Positions 25,486-37,450 of a stretch of 64,000 nucleotides of DNA are shown one piece after another. Location: contig NW_024086870.1 of assembly GCF_009730915.1 (NCBI RefSeq), positions 62,001 to 126,000 of the forward strand. Reading direction: 5' to 3'. The notes beneath the pieces are model-generated. The model was not told where the DNA came from. It made no database searches and saw nothing but the letters and a program-made list of their open reading frames with translations. This DNA comes from Dioscorea cayenensis subsp. rotundata. Lineage: Eukaryota > Streptophyta > Magnoliopsida > Dioscoreales > Dioscoreaceae. Position 1 is the stretch's first letter, and the number at the start of each line of letters is the position of its first letter. The position numbers and the translations under genes were made by a program.

Positions 25486-26082
25486 GGAAAAAACAAAGCC
25501 TTTTTTTTTTAGAATAAATTTGTTACTTTAGTAAAAAAGAATCAAAATACCTTTTCAAAATCAAAAATAAAAATAAAACTATAATGGTGTCAAAGCCGGT
25601 GACAGTAACACCGGCTATCTCTTTCTACATAATTCCCGTTGCTTGCCGTCTCATCTTGCGGCCCGGGCAGCTGCCCGTTGCCCCAAGCCCATCCCAAAAC
25701 GTAAGCCCCAGCATCATCTCCTATTATTAACCGTCCGATCTGATACGTGTCACTTAATCCACGTCCCATAGTAAAGATACTATTATATCTCTGTATATAT
25801 ATAAATATATATTTCAACACTACATAAAAAATATCTCCGTCGAACTCTTTGGTCGGCTTCACACCATCGGGGATTGGAAATTGGGGATTTAGGGTTCCAG
25901 TTCTACGATTCGCCCTCAATTCCGATCGATTCTTGCGAGAATTATCTCGAAATGATCGGATTTGATGGTCAGGAGCATGTTTTTAGTCGATTAGCGTTTG
26001 ATTCCGACGATTGATTTCGAGATCGGTAGAGGTATTGAGAGGGAGTTCTTCAGTCGCTGGAGGTTAGGGTTTCTTGTCGGAG
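24364..26082. promoter_or_regulatory. Intergenic spacer and upstream region of the zinc-finger gene
   Basis: A 33-bp unit starting GACTGAATATAAGTATG occurs twice in direct orientation (24694 and 24731). (TA)n lies at 25036-25069 and (AT)n at 25441-25482. Between them is AACCGTTCGAT with its exact inverse 4 bases away (25088-25113). Closer to the gene are an 8-bp-arm inverted repeat AGCCGGTG...CACCGGCT (25594-25616), the perfect palindrome CGGGCAGCTGCCCG (25664-25677) and CCGTCCGATC (25731). The leader probably starts near 25850. Confidence 0.45.
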
Positions 26083-26568
26083 ATGGAGCAGGAGAGCCAG
26101 AAGAGAGATGTTGAGGAGACGGAGTTCCAGGCACCGAGCATGCCCATCAGCTGCGCGAACAAGTGTGGCTTCTTCGGTAATCCGGCGACGAACAACCTAT
26201 GTTCCAAGTGCTATAAAGATGCCTTCTTGACCAAAACCATGGCGTCGATCGAGACCCTGATGGCATCTCCAGCCGCAGAGCCTGAGAAGACCGACGAGAT
26301 ACCGGATACGGATGATAAAGTTGAGAGCTTTGAAGGGAGTTCGGTGGGAGAGGCGAGTGGTTCGGCGAAGAAGCCGGGGAACCGGTGTGGCTTTTGCAGC
26401 AAGAAGGTGGGGCTGATGGGGTTCAAGTGCCGCTGCGGCGATTTGTTCTGCTCCTCCCACCGCTACTCGGATAAGCACAATTGCGTCTTTGATTACAGGG
26501 GCGCTGGCCGGGAAGCTATCGCGAAGGCAAACCCTGTGGTGAAGGCCGACAAAGTGGAGAAGATTTGA
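26083..26568 (+). CDS. Stress-associated A20/AN1 zinc-finger protein, 161 aa
   Basis: This is a plant SAP protein. Members raise tolerance to abiotic stress, and some act as E3 ubiquitin ligases or bind ubiquitin through A20. The A20 finger spans about residues 20-45 (CANKCGFFGNPATNNLCSKC gives Cys-x3-Cys-x11-Cys-x2-Cys). A linker of about 60 acidic/Ser residues follows. The AN1 finger covers about residues 102-140 (CGFCSKKVGLMGFKC, CGDLFCSSHRYSD, HNC) with all expected Cys and His. The end is rich in Lys/Val. The ATG at 26083 begins MEQESQKRDVEE; a TTG three codons upstream is not a plausible start. The coding part has no intron, as is common for the family, and is GC-rich relative to its surroundings. 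All metal ligands are present. Confidence 0.93.
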   Translation: MEQESQKRDVEETEFQAPSMPISCANKCGFFGNPATNNLCSKCYKDAFLTKTMASIETLMASPAAEPEKTDEIPDTDDKVESFEGSSVGEASGSAKKPGNRCGFCSKKVGLMGFKCRCGDLFCSSHRYSDKHNCVFDYRGAGREAIAKANPVVKADKVEKI

Positions 26569-28346
26569 TGCATGGTTTCTGAATAAACTTGGTATGTGAT
26601 TGCAAACTTCATTGCATTGACATTGGTATTGGTATTGGTATTGGCATTGCCATTGGCATTGGCGTTGGCATTGGAAATGATGATGATTTATGGGAATAAT
26701 TTCGTAGCTGTTTATGCGCTTGCTTTGATTGGATTTGTGCTGGGCTTATTATTGTACAGGTTGACTGTTGTTTAGAATTTTCGGTGTTGGAGTTCTTCCT
26801 TATCTTGTATTGCAATATGCATTGTCTGCTGTACTTTGGCTCTATTAATTAAATTATTGTTATATACTGCTGCTTTGATTCTTATTCTCGCCTTTGTATG
26901 TAGATGATTTGTTGAAAATAGTGGCTGTGCTATGATATGCTTTTATCTATTTTGTATCAATGTGTGTTTAAGTTTCTTAGTTATGTCTGGTTGTTTATGT
27001 GAAGAGATTACAGTTGTTCCTTTGTTTGCAATTTGTGGCTATCTAAATATGCATTTCATAGTATTCGATAACAATGCTACAGATAGAAAATGGAACTTGA
27101 TGCAATCTGCCTTTTTGGGTTTTGGGATTTGGCAAAGGTTGTAGAGATTTAACACAGTTCATTCTTTGTTTTGGAATGATGCATTGAATGAGAACAAATG
27201 ACACTATGATAACATTATGACAAAAGCAATCTCACTACACATTTTGTTGTTTCCAGCTCTGAATCCTCCACATTTGTAGGAAACCAAAGGCTGATTTCAA
27301 TTAATTTGTTTTGTCCTTTTCCAAAGCAACATCATTCCAAGAATCAATCCATCACTCCAAAACAAACAATGAACTGAGTTAAACCTCTACTACCTTCACC
27401 AAATCCTTGTGCCCAATTAGTGAAAGCAAGCCTTTGGTTTCTTTTTGATGTGGAGTTTAGAGCTGGAAAAGGTAAAATGTGTAGGCTAATTGTATTGAAG
27501 CATTTGCTTATGAGCAGATATTATTGCCTTTGCATCGCGTTTTGTTCTGTTATTTAAGTGGTGCTCGCTCTGTTGAGCGAGGAGAGAATAGTTGTTGAAT
27601 AACTAATGCTTCTATCTTCGGCATGTGCAAGATTCGTTATCTTTTGTGAGATAAATAGAAGGCACGTTAACAATATAGAAGCTAGAAAATAGAATGTGAT
27701 ATGTCAGGTTCTAACTTGTAATGTTACAAAGTTACTGCATAACAAATAATTAGTGGCTTATTGGCTTCAAGTTAATCCAAGGTAAGTGATGCAAATGGTG
27801 ATAGTATTCATTTGACTCACCTTTATAGTTTTCTAGTTGGGAACATTATTGGTGAGGATTGATAGTTTGTTGGTGAGGATAGGTAGGTTGTTAATACTAA
27901 ATTGATGTATTATAAATTCAAATAAGCCTGCAGACTAGTCTTTCCTCACCACATGCATAATTATATTAGTTTCATTATTTTATGGTATTTGGTCAACGTG
28001 TTTCACGGAAGCTTTTGTGTTCTTGAAGAAACTACATTTTGCTGCTTTTGGCTTGTATGTTTGTTGCGAAAGGCTGACCTTTTGGTTGATAAGGTTTTCT
28101 CCTCTTTAACCAGTGATGGTAATTACCGCAATTTCTCCTGTTGAAATGAGGTAAAAGGATTATTATTTATTACAAAGGAAAAAAAAACTTTTAAATTGTC
28201 TCTTTGATGGACATAACTGTCCATAAGCCATTACTTGAAGTTCATTCATATCAGAACTAACTTTTTTCCTTGCGTGGGTTTGAGTGTGGTTCAGTTGTGT
28301 TGTTTTATTTTGATTTAAAAATATCTAGAGCTAGCGACTCAACAAA
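26569..28346. other. 3' flank of the zinc-finger gene with a foldback repeat
   Basis: An imperfect ATTGGT/ATTGGC hexamer array at about 26615-26668 lies in the probable 3' UTR. Two 63-bp arms, 27125-27187 and 27344-27406, are inverse copies that differ at 8 positions by my alignment, with a 156-bp spacer. No coding gene was recognised. The remainder is unremarkable AT-rich DNA. Confidence 0.5.
27125..27406. repeat. Long-arm foldback element (possible MITE or hairpin RNA source)
   Basis: The left arm starts GGATTTGGCAAAGG and the right arm ends CCTTCACCAAATCC. They are inverse copies over 63 bp, about 87 percent identical by eye. The outer sequences do not show an evident target duplication. 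A transcript would fold into a long imperfect hairpin. It could be a relic of a non-autonomous DNA transposon. Confidence 0.6.
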
Positions 28347-28417
28347 GCACCAGTGGTCTAGTGGTAGAATAGTACCCTGCCACGGTACAGACCCGGGTTC
28401 GATTCCCGGCTGGTGCA
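28347..28417 (+). tRNA. tRNA-Gly, anticodon GCC
   Basis: The 71-base gene has an acceptor stem GCACCAG pairing with CTGGTGC plus discriminator A. The D arm holds an A box (TGGTCTAGTGGTAGA). The anticodon stem GTACC/GGTAC encloses CTGCCAC, so the anticodon is GCC. The T arm is CCGGGTTCGATTCCCGG. There is no intron and no encoded CCA. A run of eleven T (28424-28434) directly downstream serves as RNA polymerase III terminator. It looks fully functional. Confidence 0.97.
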
Positions 28418-28423
28418 CTCAAA

Positions 28424-28434
28424 TTTTTTTTTTT
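28424..28434 (+). terminator. RNA polymerase III T-run terminator of tRNA-Gly
   Basis: An uninterrupted run of T begins seven bases after the last tRNA base, the normal end signal for polymerase III. Confidence 0.85.
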
Positions 28435-28508
28435 AACCTTTCTAAACATTAATCTTTTAGTGTGGATGTTCTTGTTTCAGTTGTTAGAATTTAATTTTTA
28501 TTTGGTAT

Positions 28509-28822
28509 TATAATACCCAAATTGATCCCTCTATTTTTTACTCTCTTTCGTTTTGGTCTTTCTATACAGGTCTTTCTATACAAAAATGCGCTCCATTAAT
28601 CTCTTTACTTTTTAAAATTGATCTGATTTAGTTCTTCTATTTTTAATTTTTTTTTATCGCCCCTCTAATTTTAAAAAAAACAACCAATAATTGATCTATT
28701 TTAGAATAAAAAAACTAAGTAGAATCATTTTTAAGAGTAGAGAGACTATTTTGGAGCATTTTTTAATAGACGAACCAAAAAAGAAGGAAAAAAAAAATAG
28801 AAGGACCAATTCATGTATTATA
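28509..28822. mobile_element. MITE with long terminal inverted repeats
   Basis: The ends are inverse copies. The left reads TATAATACCCAAATTG then ATCCCTCTATTTTTT; the complement of the right reads TATAATACATGAATTGG then TCCTTCTATTTTTT. The similarity continues inward past 60 bases with gaps. There is no coding capacity. It sits about 90 bp from the tRNA gene. The family is uncertain because no clean target duplication was found. Confidence 0.5.
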
Positions 28823-30973
28823 TTTTTTTATTTTTATAATGATGAGAGGAGATAAATACAAATGTTTGGCAAAATTAAGGCAGGTATGCATGCATACAAA
28901 TCAGGAATTGATGATTCATTTTTAGAGTTTTACATCCTATCCGCAAACATATTGATATGATTAATCATTTCATTTATTAAATTTTTATTTTTTTTTTAAA
29001 AAAGGAAGTAAAACATTATGGAGATTTGTCATTTGTTAGACAAGTTAGTTGGGTTAGGTGCAGCTAGTCCACAAGTTTTTAATTTTTTTTTTTTATGTAA
29101 AAAATTGTTGTGGCCTACTTGGTCCCACCTAACCAGCTAACATAAAAAGCTACAGTACGTGCACTATCCTCACACCCAACTACCTCTTGACTGTGTCATC
29201 AATATGAATCCTTAGGTCCCCACTTGCTCACCATGCACCTTTAATAACTTGTTTAATCCTAACCATTCATTTTAACACTAATAACTTGTTTAATCCTAAC
29301 CATTCATTTTAACAATAATGAATATGTTCCTTATTGATAACAACATATTAATGAACTTATACACATTAAAAAAATATATTGTAATTTTTTTAGCTTTATT
29401 ATCTTGTTACATACCATTTTGTTTAAACACAAACTGTGATTTGATTTATGTAATATAAAAATATATTTGAAAATCAGTTGGTAATCTAAACATATTACTG
29501 TATTGTAACTAGTATTGTTTATGGCAATTTTAAATTATAATAGTGAAATATTATAAAAAAATCACATCAATTTCTAAAAATTTGTTTGTTTTGGATAACT
29601 GGGTGAAGCTTAGCGTTGACTAAGTTTTTTGAATAATTTTGTTCTTATAATATACTAAATTTCAAATATAATTTAAAACCATAATTAATACAATAATAAA
29701 GCACACATTGTTTAGGTAAGATAGTACTGTTCTTTTTATTTGGTTGGTTTTTAATTGATTTTAGATATTTTCACTTGCTATGGACATAAATTGACATTGA
29801 AACCAATACATGTCTCTGTCTTATTTGTGACATCAATCATCTTTAATGTACTACACACTTTCATGGTTTTGGATTACATGTGGTGTTACAAAACACAAAA
29901 AAGAAGATTTTTTTTTTTAATTTTTTATTTTTCAATTTGTCAAAAAATTAAGTTCCAAATATAAATTATGGTAACATAGTTCTTAAAAATAAAAATTGTC
30001 ATTAAAATATTTGTAACTTTGCCAGTAAATCCAAATTCTCCTGATTAAAAAATTAAATCAAGATTGTGAGGGTATTTTGGTAAATAACTATTAAAGGACA
30101 AGCAACCATCTATTGACCGACATTGGGTGATAAGATATGAACGGTCAGGATTGTTTTATCCTCTCGTTAGACAAATAGAGACATTGGAGATCATTAAATC
30201 GCAACCGTTGTTTTGTACTGTGGATCTTAACATGTGCCTCACGTGACATCCTGCAAAATCAGTTTGGCGCCTTTTTATCAGGTACTTCAAATATCGAACT
30301 TCAAAAAAAGACCCTTATTTAATAATAATAATAATAATAATAATAATTTAAACAATGAGATTTACATAAATATTAATTTTAAAATAAAAAATATTATTTT
30401 TAAATTAGAAGTTCATTTATCAATTAAAAAAGATGACGAAAATGACACATTATTCCATACCGACACTACCCTGATATATATATATATATATTATTAATTT
30501 TATTAAAAATAAATAAATATTTTAACTAATAAAAACAAATACTAAATAAAATTTCAACTTAATCATAGTGTAATAGTTGAAGGGTCACCAATCACCATCA
30601 TTCCCTTCATATCTACGCACAATTGTTGAATGGTCGTGATCATCGACATGCCCCATGAGCAATTCTCAGCCGTTCGTTTGATGTTCTTAATTCCTAATAA
30701 AACCATGAAAAATAACAAAAATTGTTTTGTAAAAATATATATATATACAGATATTAAAGTGAGTCACAAAAGTGGGTCACAAATCTGGTCTCTGTAGCGG
30801 TTGCTATATTTAAACTCAAGGTTCGGTTGAGTGTTGGTGGGCCCCACGCACTGTCTCACACTCTCACTGGGCTTCTCCGCTTTTTAAGAGGCCTGTAATT
30901 TTTTGTTTTCATTTTTTATTTTTTTGCTTTCGTTTTCCGTTTTCTTTTTCCAGTTTTCATTTTCTATTTCTTG

Positions 30974-31009
<36 letters not shown>

Positions 31010-31875
31010 GGTGTTCTCTTTTCTTATTGCGTTTCGGTTGTTCTCGGGGCGGCGGTGAGGGGGGGAGTTGGGTTGGAGGAAGCGGTTGCTAGGGCATTGC
31101 TATCTTTCTTTTGGTAAGCTCTGGATCTAAGCGATTTCATGGTTGTTTGATGAGTATTTTTGGTTTTGTGTTGCTGCATTGGGTTGTAATGCTGTGTGAG
31201 GTTGAGCTGTGGATTTGTGTGTGTTTTTTTCTTTGTGATATTTTTTGAGGTGTTTTTTTTTTTGGGTTGTTTTGGCGTGGGAGTTTCTTTGTGACTGAGG
31301 ATTTTTGTTTAATTTTTGAGTTTTTATTGATTGCGTTTGGTTTTGATGTTGTGGATGCGAGTGTTTTAGTATGTTTTTGAGCTGATTTTTTGAGGTTTTT
31401 TTGGTTGAATTATGCTGGATTTTGCTCGTATAAGGCTTGGATGAATCTTTGAAGTGTGGTTTCTGGTGTAGGGTCAGCGGTTCCGTGGAGCTTAGTGAGA
31501 TCTAGGGTTCTGTACTTATTTTTGGCTTTCTCTTTGTTTGGTTGCTTGGTTTGGAGGCAAGTAGATGAACTGTGGAGTTATGTTAAGTCTTTTTCCCGGC
31601 TTTTTCTGATTATTTTGCACTTTTTCCTTTTTTTAATTTATAAATTGGTTAATCCAGGACCTGGTAGAATCTTGTTCTGTTACTTATGTTCTCCTCTAAT
31701 TTGTGGGACAATATTTGTGCTTTAATTATATTGGTATGTTAAAATTAGTGGAAATGGTTTTTATTTTTGTTGAATCGCTTTGGATTTGGTTATAGTGATT
31801 AGATATATGGATTCACGGCGCTGCAGGTCCTGAGCTTGAATATTTGGAGGTTTTCAGAATCGGCTGAGCTTAGCC
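28823..31875. promoter_or_regulatory. Intergenic spacer, IQD upstream region and 5' UTR
   Basis: A 37-bp unit starting TAATAACTTGTTTAATCC is repeated in tandem twice (29242-29315). (AAT)n is at 30320-30347. Motifs AACGGTC (30140), AACCGTTG (30203) and GCCGTTCG (30669) occur upstream of the IQD leader. A (CT)n tract at 30977-31010 lies in the probable leader. A 5' UTR intron is likely from a GTAAGC donor (31114) to the CTGCAG acceptor ending at 31826, so the leader exon rejoins 49 bases before the start codon. Confidence 0.5.
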
Positions 31876-34800
31876 ATGGGGAAATCTCCTGGAAAATGGA
31901 TCAAAACACTGCTCTTTGGAAAGAAAACGGCCAGATCTCAGTCATCTAAAGGAAGAGATGTTTTGGTTTGTATTTTGGTTCTTTTCAGAAGTATCAAATC
32001 AGGCTTTGTTTATAATACCCTCTTGTAGTTGTCTTGGTGCCACAAGGATTTTGTAGTTTTCATGGATTGGTGTCTTACTATACTGCTTTTGCATGGCTTA
32101 TTAGTGGTTTTATTGAGGTCTTGAAGTTGGGTTGTGGCCTGTTGATATCTGGTGTCCTCATTTGCATGTGCACATGTGTATCCTCGGGTCCAACCTGTCA
32201 GGCCGCATTCCCGCATTTTATTTATACTGATCACGGCATCTTAGCAACAATGCATTCAGGTCCCACACCAAATGGTCATCACCAGTTCTCAATTTTAGAC
32301 CTTGATCATTGCACCTTGTGAATGATACATCTATGTCTATTGCATTGATTTCTAATTCTAAATAGTACCCCCTGTTTCTCTAGGAAGTGATGCTGTCAGC
32401 ATATGCACAAAAGATATATTTATACAAAATTTAGGGCTTGGCTTTTCCTCTGCTGTCTCTCATGATTTTGTGTGCTTGTGAAGTTGAAGAAAAATTTATG
32501 CTTTAGTTGGTTTTTAAATTATAAACAAGAATAGTGATGTGATGGTTTCTATTATATTTTTTCCGACCTGCAATGTGACAGCTCTGTTGGTTTCTTTGGC
32601 GCAGTGTGCAACTGTTGCACGAATTCAGTTTTCTGGCTTGTTGCTGCATGTCTCTGTAATTGCACACTTTCACTACTTTACTTGACAAAGCTTGCATATT
32701 TGGGCATACTTTGATTTGCATAATATGTTGACTAGGCAACACAGAAGCAGTCACTTAAGATGCTGTTTGATATCTATCACCTTTGGTTGTGAAATTTTGA
32801 TATATTAGTCTTGCTTGATGTAAACTTTCTTGAGGCTATTCTTGATTTTAGGTTATCTTGCAGTTCCTCTTTCATAACTGACTTAGTGAAGAATATAATA
32901 TACCATTAACATGTTCCATACAACTTCGCAAGCTCTAACTATAAGTGCAATTCTTTCTTGAAGAAAGCTGGATCTGTAGCTAAAGAAGCGTCTCTAGCTC
33001 TGAATTCTCCTGTGATTTCTGAACCAGTGCTTATTAGCACTGATAGAAGAGGAATCACTGAAGAAATTGGCAAAGGCGTGCCTTCAAATGTAGCTAATGA
33101 TGGGGTAGTTGTAACGGCGCCACATCAAGACACAGATATACCAGGAGTACTGGCACCATCTGCTGTAAATGATCCTGAAAGACTCAAGGAAGAGCAAGCT
33201 GCTATAAAGGCACAAGCAGCGTTTAGGGGATATCTGGTAATTTCTCATTGTTGTTATGTAGTATAAAGGAAATTTAATTTATATCAAAACCAACTCGACC
33301 ACATCAAAATCTGTATTTTATATACAGCACATTGAACTTCTACTTTGTTGTTGAATTATTTTTATCATTGATTTGTGTTTCTAGATAATCTTCTTTTATA
33401 TGCTTCATTGTCATTAATAATAAGATGATTACAATCTAACATGAGCTTATCTGTGGCCATGACACACTACTTGTCATGCACTATACTTATGTCTTGGAGA
33501 ATTTGGAAAATGATCATCTCTGCCTGAGAATCTTAATTTTAGCATATTAATTGTTACCTGTCAACTGCCAACTGCCAACTGCCAACTTATGACAAAACAA
33601 AAGTAACTAGCTGATTTTGGCAAAATTTTATGCATAGGCACGCAGGGCATTTCGTGCACTGAAAGGCATTATAAGGCTGCAGGCTCTTGTTCGTGGGCAT
33701 TTGGTGAGGAGACAGGCTATTGCCACCTTACGTGCTATCCAGGCTATTGTGAAGTTGCAAGCTCATGTTCGAGGCCGGAATGCCAGGCATGCTAATATTG
33801 GCTTTGAAGTCAATGCAAAATATTGTCAGGCAAAAGATGTGGTAAGCATCATGAACTTGGGGTGGGACCTAGAATTCATTTTGCCATACTATTCTTTTTG
33901 ATATATTCACTTCAGAAAAATTGAAGTTATGCTTGTCATCTTGAATCATATTGTTACAAGAGAGTTGTATGCTTTTAAACATACTTTTTATCTGTAAAGT
34001 CATTGAATGAAGTGTGTTTGGAGCTAAATTTGGGAAATTGTTCAGCCTGTGGAAAGAAATTGAATGCTGCCCAAGGAGAAAGGGATTCATACTTGAATTA
34101 TGTTTTCGATTTTTCGTTTTCCTAGCTGTTGCTCATGTGTTAAAATCAAACATGCTCTGCTTCTAGCTCTCTTTGTGTTTTTCTCCTCATTTAGGGAGAA
34201 TTTTTTAGGGTTGTGCCAATTTTATTAACATTTTTATGCATAAAATCATATTTAGACCACTGTTGAAGTATGAAAATTCTTGTCTTGAATGTAAATGTTG
34301 AGTTTGTCATGCTGTAAATATGTATCACCTTCTACCGTGACTGAATTAGATTGGTAACATTTTACTTCATTGCTTACCAGGTCGCTAAGTCTGATGGTGC
34401 TTGGAAGGAAAAACTAATGACTAATGTGTTTGTTTGCAAGGTATGTCTTATTTGCTGCTAAAGATGGTCTCCATAAGGTTTTATACATAAGTTCTGAGGC
34501 TCATGCTTGACATAGCCTATGTTGTCAGAAGTTTCTTGGATGATAATTAATAAATGATCTCCTTTTTTTTTCAGCATTTCCTGTTTTTCTTAACATTCCT
34601 TTTCGCTAATCTACTTTTTCGCTAATCTACTTTTTCACTTTCTTAGCTTCTATCTCCAACATCTAGTGCGACGCCTCTGCAAATACAGTATAGTCAAGGA
34701 GAACCCAATTCAACCTTAATATGGCTGGAGAGATGGACATTATATGCTATCTGGAAACCAGTCTCCAGACCCAAAAAAACTCTTGATTCGAAACCTCAGG

Positions 34801-36302
34801 CAAAGAAGGGCAATTATGCAATGGAAACTGAATCAGGCAGACCTAAGCGTGTTTCACGGAAGAGTTCAAATGCTACTATTGAATCTGCGCCAGCCAGTGA
34901 TCTGGAGAAACCCAAACGGAACCCAAGGAAGGTTTCTTCCTCTGCTGTTGATTCAGTGCAAGAGCATCCTCAGAGTGAGCTGGAAAAGGTGAAGCGTAAC
35001 TTGAGGAAGGTATCTAATCTCGCAGCAGAGGCTTCTGATCGGCTAGACGAGACTGAGAAACCTGCTCGGAATGTGAGAAAAGCATCAACCACTCCTGAAA
35101 TTCTAGAGCAAACAGTAGAGGAGTCTTCCCAGAAGCCGAAGAAAGATATTTCACCTGTTTCAGAGCCACAACCTGATATTGAAATCACACAGAAACATGT
35201 GACAGAAGAGGCACCAGTTGATGCGGCCACCGATAGCTCTCCAGCTGTTGAAGTAAATCAACATCATAGTGATGATAAAGATGTTGACTTTTCTGAAATG
35301 AACAATGATATAAGCGCTCAGGATGAGCAAACTTGTGGTGAGAACCACAAAGGCAGCAAACGAAGGGCCTCACTCTCAGCCAAGCTGGAGCATGCAGAGA
35401 ATGGTTCACCCAATGCTCCCACATTGCCAAGCTATATGGCATCTACTGAATCTGCAAAAGCTAAATTACGGGGGCAGAGTTCACCCAGGTTTAGCTCTGA
35501 ATCAGTTGAGAAAAATGGCTTCACTCGCCGTCATTCTCTTCCATCTTCAACCAATGGGAAGTTGAGCTCACACTCACCGCGCACACAAAGACTAGTTCAA
35601 GCTGGTGCAAAGGGCTGCATTAAAAACGACAAATCTCTATTGTCATCTAGGGATGCACACGGTATGAATCCCTAATATTCTTAAGCCATTTCAGTATGTT
35701 TCCTTCCTTATTAAAGGTTTTTGCTTCCTTTATTGGTTCCTGCTTGGCTTGAGAGATTGCCACCTTCTTTTCTTTGGCTATTACCCTTGGAAAACCTTAG
35801 CAGCTTATAGCAGTTGATTTCTATACAAAAAATGTTATTAGATCAATGCTACGAGTTCTATATTGGATCATGCTAGGTTTTAGGTGGATATATTAAAGGT
35901 TCAGTCTGACAATTTCAAATATAGGGCATGTCATTTAGCTTGTCAGATCAGATGCATGTGGATCCAAGCCTGTTGGAATTACTTTGGATTAATATTTATT
36001 TTTTTCATATAACCAAGTGGATCCAAGTCTGTTGTTTGAAATCTTATTACCTTGAAACTACTCCTTTGGCCATGAGTATTTTAGCAATGTGGTGATTTAA
36101 ACTGAGATCTTGGACGTGCACTCAATGATCTTACTGGCCAACCAGGTCCTTTTTGTGCTCTCCCAAGAAAGCTGAAGTGAATGAGTTATCATCTCTAATA
36201 TTATTGGCATTCAATTTCTACAGTAGAACCTTGTTAACATGCATTTTTCCATGAACCTTTCAATTTGCAGATCGACCCATACAAGTGGAATGGCGGCGGT
36301 GA
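31876..36302 (+). CDS. IQ67-domain (IQD) calmodulin-binding scaffold protein, 557 aa, six exons
   Basis: IQD proteins bind calmodulin and associate with microtubules, membranes or nuclei, shaping cells. Exons are 31876-31965, 32964-33236, 33638-33841, 34381-34440, 34647-35661 and 36271-36302. All junctions have GT-AG borders and keep phase, giving 557 residues. The N-terminus MGKSPGKWIKTLLFGKK is typical of the IQD28-32 group. The IQ67 domain spans about residues 107-175, with successive helices AAIKAQAAFRGYL|ARRAF, IIRLQALVRGHLVRRQA and IQAIVKLQAHVRGRNAR; the family's conserved intron splits the first IQ motif. The long basic/Ser-rich C-terminal region holds repeated GRPKRVSRKSS and PKRNPRKVSS-like motifs. 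The last ten codons, DRPIQVEWRR-stop, match the usual IQD end and confirm the tiny sixth exon. The closest relative is probably IQD31-like, which is an inference. Confidence 0.9.
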
Positions 36303-37450
36303 GTTAGTGCAGATGAGAATTTCTTGTTGTTCCTCAAAGCAGAATGGCTGCAAATTACTCTCTGGGAAAAGATGAGAGATCGAGAAGCTTGCTTCGACGT
36401 CAGGTTCAGATTTGTGGTTTGCTTGCATCATAGAATCTGTTGTTTATTTGTGTTGTAAAGTTCCTGTGTGATTCCGGTGTGTGGTGTGCTTGATTCCTTT
36501 GTTTATCTTAACATTACTTTCATGCTGTGCGTGTATAGATGCCAGCACTTTGTATTTGGTCAGGTTTCCATTCAAACCAGTTGTTTTGCTCTTGAATGTT
36601 CTCTGTTTTCTTTAGAAATTGTGTTGATCGATGAAACAAACCTGCTATTTATTATGATTGTGATGCTAATATAATGCTTTAAGATTTGTTTTTTTTACAT
36701 CTTGCAAAGTAGGCACAGAGGCTCAACCATGAACACTGAAATGGATCAGATGTATTACTGATGTTTTTTGGTGGTTGTTTAACTAATGCTATATTTGTAC
36801 TGAATAATTTATCAAGTTACCTGATTGAGTGCTCATCTTACAAATTTTTAACTTCTTCTTTATTTAAATTTACTTTTGGCCAACAACACAATAATTCAAG
36901 AAAAAAAAAGAAGAACTTGATGTACTTGCAGCTGAAAACAAAAACTTAGGCTCGAATGAACAAAAGAAAAAAAAAAAAAACCCTCATAAAAATACTATTT
37001 GTTTCACATTATTGTTTGCTTGCATACCTCTTCTCTTCAGAGATACTCCCAACTTTAAATAACTTTCAAAATAACATTTTCACCTAATTTTTTTCCCGCT
37101 GTAAACAAACAAAACTCTGTTTTTATCATGAGAAATGTAGATGATGAAAACAAGTGCGCATATGGACCTATGGTGGCTTTACAGGAGTACACATAAGCAA
37201 ATGTAATTTTGTATTTTGTGGCCATTATATAAATAATTACTCACAAATATGCTAAATTATATTCTTAATCAGTTAATCAGAGTACACAATATACTTTTTC
37301 CAACAAATTAGTACGCTTATCGGATCCGGATCTTACCTCTAACAGGTGGAAACCCGATACCCGATAACCTTCTCGGATTGAAGGCAAGGTCCAAGCCCTC
37401 AACCCAAAAGCGGGCTTTCATTCTTTCTTCGTGGCGGGAAGGGAAACGAG
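36303..37450. other. IQD 3' UTR and spacer
   Basis: The IQD 3' UTR probably extends to about 36730. The rest is AT-rich with A-runs (36900-36980). GGATCCGGATC (37322) lies shortly before the likely start of the next transcript. No gene or clear mobile element is seen. Confidence 0.4.

Noticed and set aside
26609-26815. Minus-strand frame with Pro-Met repeats
   Set aside because: It is the translation of the ATTGGT/ATTGGC hexamer array in the zinc-finger gene's 3' UTR.
33557-33590. CAACTGC heptamer repeats suggesting a CRISPR-like or regulatory array
   Set aside because: Only about four uninterrupted copies without spacers, inside an IQD intron; a minor simple repeat in a eukaryote.
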